Positions 28,821 through 35,272 of a DNA stretch of 35,272 nucleotides are shown here, piece after piece. How positions within the stretch are numbered: position 1 is the stretch's first letter; each line of letters opens with the position of its first letter. The notes beneath the pieces are model-generated. The model worked only from the letters and a program-made list of their open reading frames with translations, was not told the origin of the DNA and ran no database searches. The position numbers were made by a program, and so were the translations under genes. The DNA comes from Holosporaceae bacterium (lineage in GTDB: Bacteria; Pseudomonadota; Alphaproteobacteria; UBA3830). The stretch is taken from contig JAITRM010000016.1 in NCBI GenBank assembly GCA_031288395.1, positions 1 to 35,272 of the forward strand, written 5' to 3'.

Positions 28821-29277
28821 ATTTTCCTTTCATTAGCCTCGACTTGTCGCGATTCCATTCCCGCTCTTTTATTTTTTCCCTTTTATCGAAGTTGGTTTTT
28901 CCTTTTCCAAGTCCAAGAGAAATTTTTACAAATCCTTTTTCGTTGAAATATATGTTGATGGGCACCAGAGTAAAGCCCCCTTTCTTTAGTTGCCCTATTA
29001 ATTTAAGGATTTGCTTTTTACGAAGAAGTAATTTTCTGGTTCTCAACGGATCATGGTTTCGGCGATTGGCCATGGCATATTCTGCAATATGCATCTTGTA
29101 GAGAAACACCTCTCCATTTCTGGATAAACCAGCATAGGCGTCGGACAAATTTACTCTGTGCTGGCGAAGAGACTTGACTTCGCTGCCAAGCAACACAATC
29201 CCAGCTTCTACTTTTTCAAGAATTTCATAGTCGTAATTTGCTCGGCGATTGTAGCCAATTTCTCTATATTTAGACAT
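28807..29277 (-). CDS. smpB: SsrA-binding protein SmpB
   Basis: 156 residues. SmpB carries tmRNA to stalled ribosomes for trans-translation. The pattern [39 protein letters not shown], the [17 protein letters not shown] stretch and the basic tail [18 protein letters not shown] are typical. It follows dapA by three bases, the usual alphaproteobacterial pairing, and overlaps the end of rplQ tail to tail. Confidence 0.96.
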   Translation of the reverse strand: MSKYREIGYNRRANYDYEILEKVEAGIVLLGSEVKSLRQHRVNLSDAYAGLSRNGEVFLYKMHIAEYAMANRRNHDPLRTRKLLLRKKQILKLIGQLKKGGFTLVPINIYFNEKGFVKISLGLGKGKTNFDKREKIKEREWNRDKSRLMKGKSTRL

Positions 29278-29280
29278 CTT

Positions 29281-30150
29281 CTAACCAAGCCCGATTCTTT
29301 CCGCACAGGCATCTATCCGCTCTTCAAGCGCTTTAGTTATGGGCGTCAGAGGAGCGCGTAGTTCATTTTGCATAAACCCCCATTTGCTCAGCAGGTATTT
29401 TACCGGAGCAGGGCTTGGTTCGGCAAACATTAATTCATGCAGCGGCGCGAGAGTATCTCTTAGGATGCCAAAACGTTCCATATCCTTCTGCTGAAATGCT
29501 TTGTACATTTTCATGCATAGATCTGTGGCCACGTTTACACTGGCGGAAATGGCGCCATCGGCTCCCATGGCTAGAGCCGCGCAGACCATCTCATCGTTTC
29601 CGGCCAGAAAGCTGAATTTTTCCTTCATGCGCATGTATTCGTGCGCATATCTTGATAAGTTGGTGGAGCATTCCTTAACGGCAGTGATATTTGGCAGGTG
29701 ATACAGCTTTTTTAGTGTATCGAAATCAATTTCCCTGCCGACTCTTCCGGGATTATTGTAGATAATTATTTCTTTCCTTGTATTTTCGCCGAGGATCCTA
29801 AAGTGCTGGAAAATCTGATCAGAAGACGGTTTTATGTAAAATGGAGAGATACAAAGGAAATAATCAGCGAATTTCTCCACTTTTTTTATGAGTTCTAGAC
29901 AATTGGCGGTTATAGGATCGATGACGCCGCAGATTATCTTGACTCTTCCGTCGATTAGCTTGGAGGCGACCCGCAGCAGCTCTATTTTTTCCTGAAGCGA
30001 GAGCGCCAACGCCTCTCCGGTAGAGCCGCAAACGACAACGCCGGAAATTCCCTGAATCGACAGGTGATGTATATATTTTTCAAATGCCGCCAAATCCAAT
30101 TTTCCGCTCTTAAACGGAGTTACGGCCGCGGCAACGTAACCATTCAGCAT
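29281..30150 (-). CDS. dapA: 4-hydroxy-tetrahydrodipicolinate synthase (DapA)
   Basis: 289 residues, DapA length. It condenses pyruvate and aspartate semialdehyde in the lysine and diaminopimelate pathway. The Schiff-base Lys is K159 in AVKECS, the catalytic tyrosines are Y105 (PFYIKP) and Y131 (YNNPGR), and R136 is the substrate-binding Arg. At the conserved GTTGE motif this protein reads GSTGE, so the proton-relay Thr (E. coli T44) is Ser43. The paralogous aldolases NanA and KDG aldolase are less likely given the smpB neighbour. Its ATG is divergent from priA, 158 bases apart. Confidence 0.9.
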   Translation of the reverse strand: MLNGYVAAAVTPFKSGKLDLAAFEKYIHHLSIQGISGVVVCGSTGEALALSLQEKIELLRVASKLIDGRVKIICGVIDPITANCLELIKKVEKFADYFLCISPFYIKPSSDQIFQHFRILGENTRKEIIIYNNPGRVGREIDFDTLKKLYHLPNITAVKECSTNLSRYAHEYMRMKEKFSFLAGNDEMVCAALAMGADGAISASVNVATDLCMKMYKAFQQKDMERFGILRDTLAPLHELMFAEPSPAPVKYLLSKWGFMQNELRAPLTPITKALEERIDACAERIGLG

Positions 30151-30308
30151 TTCGTATAGCTTTCATCACGTAAAACTCCGCGAATACTAGCAATTACTAG
30201 GGAAAAAGTCGACAACCATCAGAAGCAGGATCTCGTCCATAAGGTTGAAAAAAAAGCAAAACCGTATATTGTGGGCTTGGAGATATCATTTGGGCGAAGT
30301 ATTGATTA

Positions 30309-32252
30309 ATGAACACTTGCGTTGTGTCGGTTCTTCCTTCGGTACCCCTGGATGGCAGCTTTTCGTATCTATCGGAAGCAAATTTGGAAATTGGCGATCT
30401 GGTCAAGGTTCCTTTTGGGATGAGAGAAGTTATCGGTTTGGTTACCGGAGATCCAGTTGACGCCAATAGAGAACTGAAAAAAATATCTTCTGTTTTGAAT
30501 TTCAACATCGGCGCGGAAAATTGCAAATTTTTACGGTGGGCGTCTTCCTATAATTTGATGCCTGCGGGAAGCGTTTTAAAGATGATATTGGCCGAAAAGA
30601 CAGTTTTTACGGTCAAAGGAAAAAATGATCTTGCTCCGGAAAAAATAAACGCCGGTGACTTTAGGGATATAGAACTGAATCCGGAGCAAAATCTAGCCTG
30701 TGCTAAAATTGTGGAAAATGAGTGCAAACCATTTCTGCTGGATGGAATAACCGGATCTGGTAAAACGGAAATATACTTATCCGCGGTTAGAGATACTCTG
30801 CTAAAGGCTCGGCAAGCGCTGATTCTATTTCCGGAGATTGCTCTAACTAGTCAAATATCACTGCGCGTCGAAAAATACTTCGGATTTCAGCCGATGATCT
30901 GGAATTCCAATGTTAATGCCGTAAGTAGAAGATTGATTTGGCGTCAGGCAATAGCCGGAGAGCCATGTCTTGTGGTTGGCGCTCGTTCTGCGCTGTTTCT
31001 CCCGTTTAAAAATTTGGGATTGATTGTTGTGGACGAAGAGCATGATTCCTCGTACAAACAGGAAGAGGGCGGATTTTATAATGCTCGGGATATGGCGGTC
31101 GTGCGGGGCAATTTGCTGAAAATTCCGGTGATTTTATCGTCTGCAACTCCATCCATAGAAAGCATATTAAACGCCGAGAACAGAAAATACGGATACGCGT
31201 CTGTTAAAAGCAGATACGGCGCATCACAGGTGCCGTCCGTTGACCTGGTCGATATGCGGCAGAATAAGTTTGATGGGTTCATTTCTCCAATCTTGCTAAA
31301 TGAAATAAAAAGAAACATATCGCGGGGAGAACAGTGCCTAATTTACCTGAATAGGCGCGGCTATTCCCCCATAACGCTCTGTCAATCCTGCGGAGAGAAA
31401 ATCATGTGCCCGAACTGCAGCGCGTGGTTGGTGCAGCATCGGAATATGGACAAGCTGCTCTGCCACTATTGCGGTCATAAAATGAGCGTTCCGAATGTAT
31501 GTGGTAATTGCGGCGCAGAAAAATCTCATATCCCATTTGGTCCCGGGGTTGAAAGAATCTTTGACGAACTTCAGGCGAAATTACCGACCGTGCGCATCGA
31601 AATTGCCTCCTCCGATACCATTGGTTCCGCAAAAAGCATCGAAACTCTGTTCCAGAAAATCATTAACAATGAAGTTGATATAGTTGTTGGCACCCAGATA
31701 TTGGCGAAGGGACATCATTTTCCAAACATCACTTTGGTGGGCGTTGTGGATGGTGATTTGGGACTGAACGGAGCGGATCTCCGCGCATCTGAAAAGACTT
31801 ACCAGCTCATTAGTCAGGTAGCGGGTAGGGCAGGGCGCGCGGAAAAGCCAGGAAAGATTCTGATACAGACATTTAATCCAGACCATTCGCTCTATGCCGC
31901 GCTAAAATCAAATAATGTGAAAAAATTTTTAGATTTAGAAATTAAATTTCGCCGGGAAAGGGAATTGCCACCATTTTTCAAATTTGCTGCAGTCATAATT
32001 TCCGGTGTCAACAGGGAATTAACGAAAAAAATTGCTCAAAATTTAGGAGAAACATGTCCGAAAAGCGTAAAAATGTATGGACCGGCTCCGGCTCCACTTT
32101 TTCTACTTCGTGGAAGAACTAGATGGCGAATTTTACTCAAGTCCTCAAAAAAAATTTCCCTAAATAATGTCATAAAACAATGGATATTTTCTCAAAAAAT
32201 ACCAAAAAACATTAAAATTCAAATAGATATTGATCCAAACAATTTTTTGTAA
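30309..32252 (+). CDS. priA: Primosomal replication-restart helicase PriA
   Basis: 647 residues, about 80 shorter than typical PriA; the shortfall lies in the N-terminal DNA-binding part (residues 1-120). Walker A GITGSGKT is at 146-153, DEEH at 242-245, and the helicase motif VGTQILAKGHHFPNITLV near 480. All eight zinc-binding Cys are present (358, 361, 367, 370, 385, 388, 398, 401). PriA reloads DnaB at collapsed forks and recombination intermediates. No clear promoter was seen in the 158-base gap shared with dapA. Confidence 0.96.
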   Translation: MNTCVVSVLPSVPLDGSFSYLSEANLEIGDLVKVPFGMREVIGLVTGDPVDANRELKKISSVLNFNIGAENCKFLRWASSYNLMPAGSVLKMILAEKTVFTVKGKNDLAPEKINAGDFRDIELNPEQNLACAKIVENECKPFLLDGITGSGKTEIYLSAVRDTLLKARQALILFPEIALTSQISLRVEKYFGFQPMIWNSNVNAVSRRLIWRQAIAGEPCLVVGARSALFLPFKNLGLIVVDEEHDSSYKQEEGGFYNARDMAVVRGNLLKIPVILSSATPSIESILNAENRKYGYASVKSRYGASQVPSVDLVDMRQNKFDGFISPILLNEIKRNISRGEQCLIYLNRRGYSPITLCQSCGEKIMCPNCSAWLVQHRNMDKLLCHYCGHKMSVPNVCGNCGAEKSHIPFGPGVERIFDELQAKLPTVRIEIASSDTIGSAKSIETLFQKIINNEVDIVVGTQILAKGHHFPNITLVGVVDGDLGLNGADLRASEKTYQLISQVAGRAGRAEKPGKILIQTFNPDHSLYAALKSNNVKKFLDLEIKFRRERELPPFFKFAAVIISGVNRELTKKIAQNLGETCPKSVKMYGPAPAPLFLLRGRTRWRILLKSSKKISLNNVIKQWIFSQKIPKNIKIQIDIDPNNFL

Positions 32253-32352
32253 AATTAACGTATTGTAAATCAATTTGTTTTAGATTGGAGAAGACGTGTA
32301 AAAGCCGAAATGTATTTAACGGCTACTCGTATTTTGATTGAGGGTATTTACG

Positions 32353-34434
32353 ATGGTTGAAAGCACTCAGCATACCTTGGATAGAATCCGCTCTCCGCGA
32401 GTACAAATCACCTATGACGTGGAGATTGGCAACGCCATCGTCGTGAAGGAATTGCCATTCGTTATGGGAGTTATGGCTGATTTATCCGGTATGCCAACTG
32501 ACCCTCTACCTCCAATGAAGTTGAGGAAATTTGTGGAAGTTGACAGAGACAATTTTCCAGAGTTTATGCTTTCCATAAGCCCGAGATTATCTTTCCAGGT
32601 GAAAAACACTTTGGGTGATGGCGTGGACGGCTTGAGCGCCGAGTTGTTTTTCAAGCACATTGATGATTTTAGCCCCATCAGCATTGCCCAGCAGGTGCCA
32701 AAGCTGAGTAAAATTTATAACTCAAGAATAAGGCTTAATGACCTCGTGGTGAAGCTGGAGGGAAACGATGTTCTCCAATCCCGTCTCAGGGAAATTGTGG
32801 AAAACGCAGATCTAAAGGCTGCTCTCAAGCAGCAAATTGACGCTCTGCTGAAGGCCAATAAACAGACCATAACTGCTGATTTTGCGACTACTTTGGGGTC
32901 AGCGGGCTCCAAAGATGCTGCTGCGGCTGCGGCAACGCCTCCGCCGGCCGGCGCGACGCCAAATGGGGCAGCGGCTCCGACAGAGGCCGCAAAACCCGCT
33001 AGAGAAATCCTCAAGGAACTGTTTACGGATGGAAAATTGGCTCGTGATCCAGGAGCTGAGGTGTACGCCTGCAACATATTAATAGAGTTGTTGGCTAAAA
33101 TTGAGGCAGAAAAATTAACAACCATGAAAAATGCTCTCACCTATGTGGAGAGGCTGACGGCTGATATTGACGCAATCCTGAGTACGCAAATCAGCGAAAT
33201 TTTGCATCATCCGGCGTTTCAGACACTGGAGGGAACCTGGAGGGCGCTGTATTACCTCGTGATGAATACGGACACCGGCGCTCATCTGAAAATAAGGGTG
33301 ATGAACGCTACCAAAAAGGAGCTTCTGGATGATCTGGAGCACACCATCGAGTTTGATCAGAGTCAAATATTCAAAAAAGTATACGAGGAGGAGTACGGCA
33401 CCTTCGGCGGTCATCCATATTCATGTTTGATTGGCGGTTATGAATTCACGCGAAGCGCGCAGGATCTGATATTGCTGGAAAAAATGTCCAACGTTGCGGC
33501 GGCGGCCCATGCTCCGTTTATAGCAGCGGCGCACTCCAAATTGTTTGACATGGACAGCTTTGCGCAGCTAGCGGGCCCGAGAGACATATCGAAAATCTTC
33601 GAAAGTACCGAAATGATGAAATGGAATTCCTTCCGGGACAGCGAGGATTCCCGCTATGCTGCTCTGGTTATGCCGAAGATCCTGATGAGATTGCCCTATG
33701 GACCGGACACGCTGCCGGTGGAGGGCATAAACTACGTGGAATCCGTAGATGGCTCGGATAGTTCTCAGTTCTGCTGGGGAAATGCTGCCTTTGTTTTAGC
33801 TCAACGGATAGGCAATGCGTTTTCCCTATACAAATGGCCAGCCGCCATCCGCGGAGTCGAAGGCGGCGGTCTCGTTGAGAGTCTTCCCGCATATATGTTT
33901 AAGACCACTGACGGCGATATTGCCCTAAAATGTCCCACCGAGATAGCAATTACGGATCGACGTGAGAAAGAGTTATCGGATATGGGATTTTTGGTAATAT
34001 GCCACAGTAAGGGAACGGATTTTGCGGCATTTTTCGGCGGCCAAACCGTCCAAAGGCCGAAAGTCTACAACACAGACGACGCCAACGCCAATGCGGCTCT
34101 GAGTGCACGGCTTCCGTATCTGCTGGCCGCCTCAAGATTCGCTCACTACATCAAATCCATCATGCGGGACAAAATAGGATCATTCCTGACCAAAGAAAAC
34201 GTCTCCTTCTATCTGAATAACTGGATAGCTGATTATGTGCTCCTAAACGATTCGGCAAGCCAAACGCTAAAAGCCAAATACCCACTAAGGGAGGCTCGCA
34301 TAGACGTATTCGACGTTCCAGGCAAACCGGGGTCCTATAAGGCCACCATTTTCCTGAGGCCGCACTTTCAATTGGAAGAGCTAACGGCCTCCATAAGATT
34401 GGTCGCGACCCTACCGCCGCCGGCGAGCGGCTGA
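32353..34434 (+). CDS. tssBC: Type VI secretion sheath protein, in-frame TssB-TssC fusion
   Basis: 693 residues as one open frame. Residue numbers below count from a TTG five codons upstream at 32338; the ATG at 32353, with GAGGG before it, is preferred. Residues ~7-180 are a complete TssB (VipA): ESTQHTLDRIRSPRVQITYDVE start, KELPFVMGVMADLSG, KFVEVDRDNF and FKHIDDFSP. Residues ~181-220 are an Ala/Pro/Gly-rich linker. Residues ~221-698 are a complete TssC (VipB): LARDP, LEGTWRALYYLV, KVYEEEYGTFGG, EKMSNVAAAAHAPFI, SEDSRY, RLPYGPDT, EIAITDRREKELSD, MRDKIGSF and the C-terminal RPHFQLEELTASIRLVATLPPP. In other systems these two separate proteins assemble 1:1 into the contractile sheath. The fusion fixes that ratio. 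It is followed by an hcp-like gene, as in canonical tssB-tssC-hcp order. Confidence 0.93.
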   Translation: MVESTQHTLDRIRSPRVQITYDVEIGNAIVVKELPFVMGVMADLSGMPTDPLPPMKLRKFVEVDRDNFPEFMLSISPRLSFQVKNTLGDGVDGLSAELFFKHIDDFSPISIAQQVPKLSKIYNSRIRLNDLVVKLEGNDVLQSRLREIVENADLKAALKQQIDALLKANKQTITADFATTLGSAGSKDAAAAAATPPPAGATPNGAAAPTEAAKPAREILKELFTDGKLARDPGAEVYACNILIELLAKIEAEKLTTMKNALTYVERLTADIDAILSTQISEILHHPAFQTLEGTWRALYYLVMNTDTGAHLKIRVMNATKKELLDDLEHTIEFDQSQIFKKVYEEEYGTFGGHPYSCLIGGYEFTRSAQDLILLEKMSNVAAAAHAPFIAAAHSKLFDMDSFAQLAGPRDISKIFESTEMMKWNSFRDSEDSRYAALVMPKILMRLPYGPDTLPVEGINYVESVDGSDSSQFCWGNAAFVLAQRIGNAFSLYKWPAAIRGVEGGGLVESLPAYMFKTTDGDIALKCPTEIAITDRREKELSDMGFLVICHSKGTDFAAFFGGQTVQRPKVYNTDDANANAALSARLPYLLAASRFAHYIKSIMRDKIGSFLTKENVSFYLNNWIADYVLLNDSASQTLKAKYPLREARIDVFDVPGKPGSYKATIFLRPHFQLEELTASIRLVATLPPPASG

Positions 34435-34492
34435 AAACGTGAGTCAGTAGTGTTTGTAGCTCAAATGGTTTTATCGCTAAATAGTCTATGTG

Positions 34493-34499
34493 GGAGGAG
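34493..34499 (+). promoter_or_regulatory. Very strong ribosome binding site of the hcp-like gene
   Basis: GGAGGAG lies four bases before the ATG at 34504, close to a perfect anti-Shine-Dalgarno match and among the strongest seen in this window. It fits the high copy number needed for an Hcp tube. The gene is separated from tssBC by 69 bases, so independent translation is expected. Confidence 0.6.
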
Positions 34500-34503
34500 T
34501 TAG

Positions 34504-35073
34504 ATGCCAAAAACGCCAACAGAAGGAAGTGTCTTGACCGGAGATATCGGAGCTTACGAAGCCGCAAAGCAAAAAAACTCCACAAGATCGATCAGTTGCA
34601 CCATAGAAACTGAAGGACCCAGCGACATTTTTTCCAGCGAAATTAAGGACCGGGAGGGCGCCGCCACTTGTCACAGAGTGAGCTATAGGTGTGAAAGGAT
34701 CACGGGCGGCGACGCATCTTCAGGAGAACTACCGAATTTCGGCCCCATTGAATGCTACGATATAACAGTTGAAATGGAATATGGTTCTTGGGCCACGGGG
34801 TTACAAGATAAACTACACGGCGGTACAATCATAGAGAAAATAACCATACGTAGATCTATGAACATAAAAAACAAACTTGTTGATATTCAAGTGACAACCT
34901 ACGAAGTATGCACAATCAAAAGCTACTACCAGGTAGGGGATACGATAGTTTTTTCCTTCAAGGCGGTAAGGAGAGTCGACGCAAATGTAGCTCACAATCT
35001 TGACGGCACAAAGCTTGGGCAATCCGTGGTTATCTATGATTCGGCTACGGGAGAAGCTACCAGCGAAACGTGA
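34504..35073 (+). CDS. hcp: Hcp-like type VI secretion tube protein (TssD), divergent
   Basis: 189 residues. The identification is by position directly after tssBC and by alignment by eye of residues ~82-160: YDITVEMEYGSWATGLQDKLHGG followed by TIIEKITIRRSMNIKNKLVDIQVTTYEVCTIKSYYQVGD and TIVFSFKAVRRV. These match the Hcp order of beta-strands (DxSxTK..D..SP.L..A...G..I..A.L..RK...YL...L....V.SY...G...V.LNF). An N-terminal extension of ~28 residues and a C-terminal tail lengthen it beyond the usual ~160-172 residues. Five Cys (32, 56, 63, 84, 136) are unusual for Hcp. Hcp hexamers stack into the expelled inner tube. An effector-bearing or otherwise modified Hcp cannot be excluded. Confidence 0.7.
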   Translation: MPKTPTEGSVLTGDIGAYEAAKQKNSTRSISCTIETEGPSDIFSSEIKDREGAATCHRVSYRCERITGGDASSGELPNFGPIECYDITVEMEYGSWATGLQDKLHGGTIIEKITIRRSMNIKNKLVDIQVTTYEVCTIKSYYQVGDTIVFSFKAVRRVDANVAHNLDGTKLGQSVVIYDSATGEATSET

Positions 35074-35100
35074 GCTTAGGCTCTCTGCTCTCTGTCAACA

Positions 35101-35272
35101 CTAACCCTGTTCGAGAATAAGGGGAATAGGTTCTGTTAGCGAAATTAGCGTAGCCATATGAGGGTTCCTGCGAATTGCAAAAAAGACATATAAGATGAAG
35201 AAGTTTTGCAAAATCTTGAAAAAACTCTTCTGAAGTGTTTGATTTTGCTGAAAAAATTTTCTACCAGATGTC
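35101..35272 (-). CDS. Possible C-terminus of a minus-strand gene entering from the right edge
   Basis: On the minus strand a frame is open from the right edge for about 56 codons to a TAG at 35103-35101, ending RNPHMATLISLTEPIPLILEQG. The plus strand here has only very short frames. An open frame of this length is possible by chance, no family is recognised, and it would oppose the type VI genes, so this is a weak call. Confidence 0.2.
   Translation of the reverse strand, partial: TSGRKFFQQNQTLQKSFFKILQNFFILYVFFAIRRNPHMATLISLTEPIPLILEQG

Noticed and set aside
30245-30270. Possible priA promoter (TTGAAA and TATATT)
   Set aside because: The spacing is only 14 bases, too short for a sigma70 promoter.
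32275-32302. Possible tssBC promoter (TTGTTT and TGTAAA)
   Set aside because: Only weak matches to consensus at 16-base spacing. A 5-bp hairpin nearby (32303-32324) has a 12-base loop and no U-run.
35158-35193. Short plus-strand frames after hcp
   Set aside because: They stop within about a dozen codons and show no homology by eye; they do not represent tssE.

Overview
The window looks like a chromosomal segment of an alphaproteobacterium. Overall GC is roughly mid-40s percent by eye, and the first ~660 bases are clearly more AT-rich. Alphaproteobacterial traits are the str-S10-spc-alpha ribosomal run with secY-adk-rpsM order, an RpoA whose N-terminus reads [11 protein letters not shown], the pairings radA-cvpA and dapA-smpB, rpe followed by a heparinase II/III-like gene, and thyX for thymidylate synthesis. 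The type VI secretion genes at the right end, together with shortened versions of some housekeeping proteins, would fit a host-associated lineage (Holosporales-like is one guess). The genus cannot be read from this sequence alone.

Layout. 1-540 (-): an unterminated gene for an unrecognised protein with an N-terminal signal or anchor, running off the left edge. 561-661: a ~100-bp element with terminal inverted repeats just upstream of that gene. 662-1264: no recognisable gene. 1265-5285 (-): a probable transcription unit xthA - glycosyltransferase family 25 - radA - cvpA - tRNA-Ser(GCU), with successive genes overlapping or nearly so. 5364-8474 (+): thyX - rpe - heparinase-like gene. 8494-11284 (-): lgt-recG, 8 bases overlapping. 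11453-28820 (+): 31 tightly packed genes (rpsL, rpsG, fusA, tuf, the S10, spc and alpha ribosomal clusters, secY, adk, rpoA, rplQ) with no gap over about 20 bases and one good sigma70-type promoter in front. 28807-30150 (-): dapA-smpB, converging on and overlapping rplQ. 30309-32252 (+): priA. 32353-35073 (+): a type VI secretion locus beginning with a single gene that fuses TssB and TssC, followed by an Hcp-like gene; the rest of the locus would lie beyond the right edge.

How it works together. Most of the window is core information processing: translation, protein export, transcription, replication restart, recombination and repair. The notable part is the right end. The two proteins of the contractile type VI sheath, normally separate TssB and TssC subunits in 1:1 ratio, are encoded here as one ~693-residue polypeptide joined by a ~40-residue Ala/Pro-rich linker. 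An Hcp-like tube protein with a very strong ribosome binding site follows. The fusion fixes sheath stoichiometry and buries the usual ClpV-recognition helix inside the chain, so it is the best candidate here for an unusual system.

Limits: no database search, structure prediction or alignment was run. Family calls rest on motif recognition by eye.
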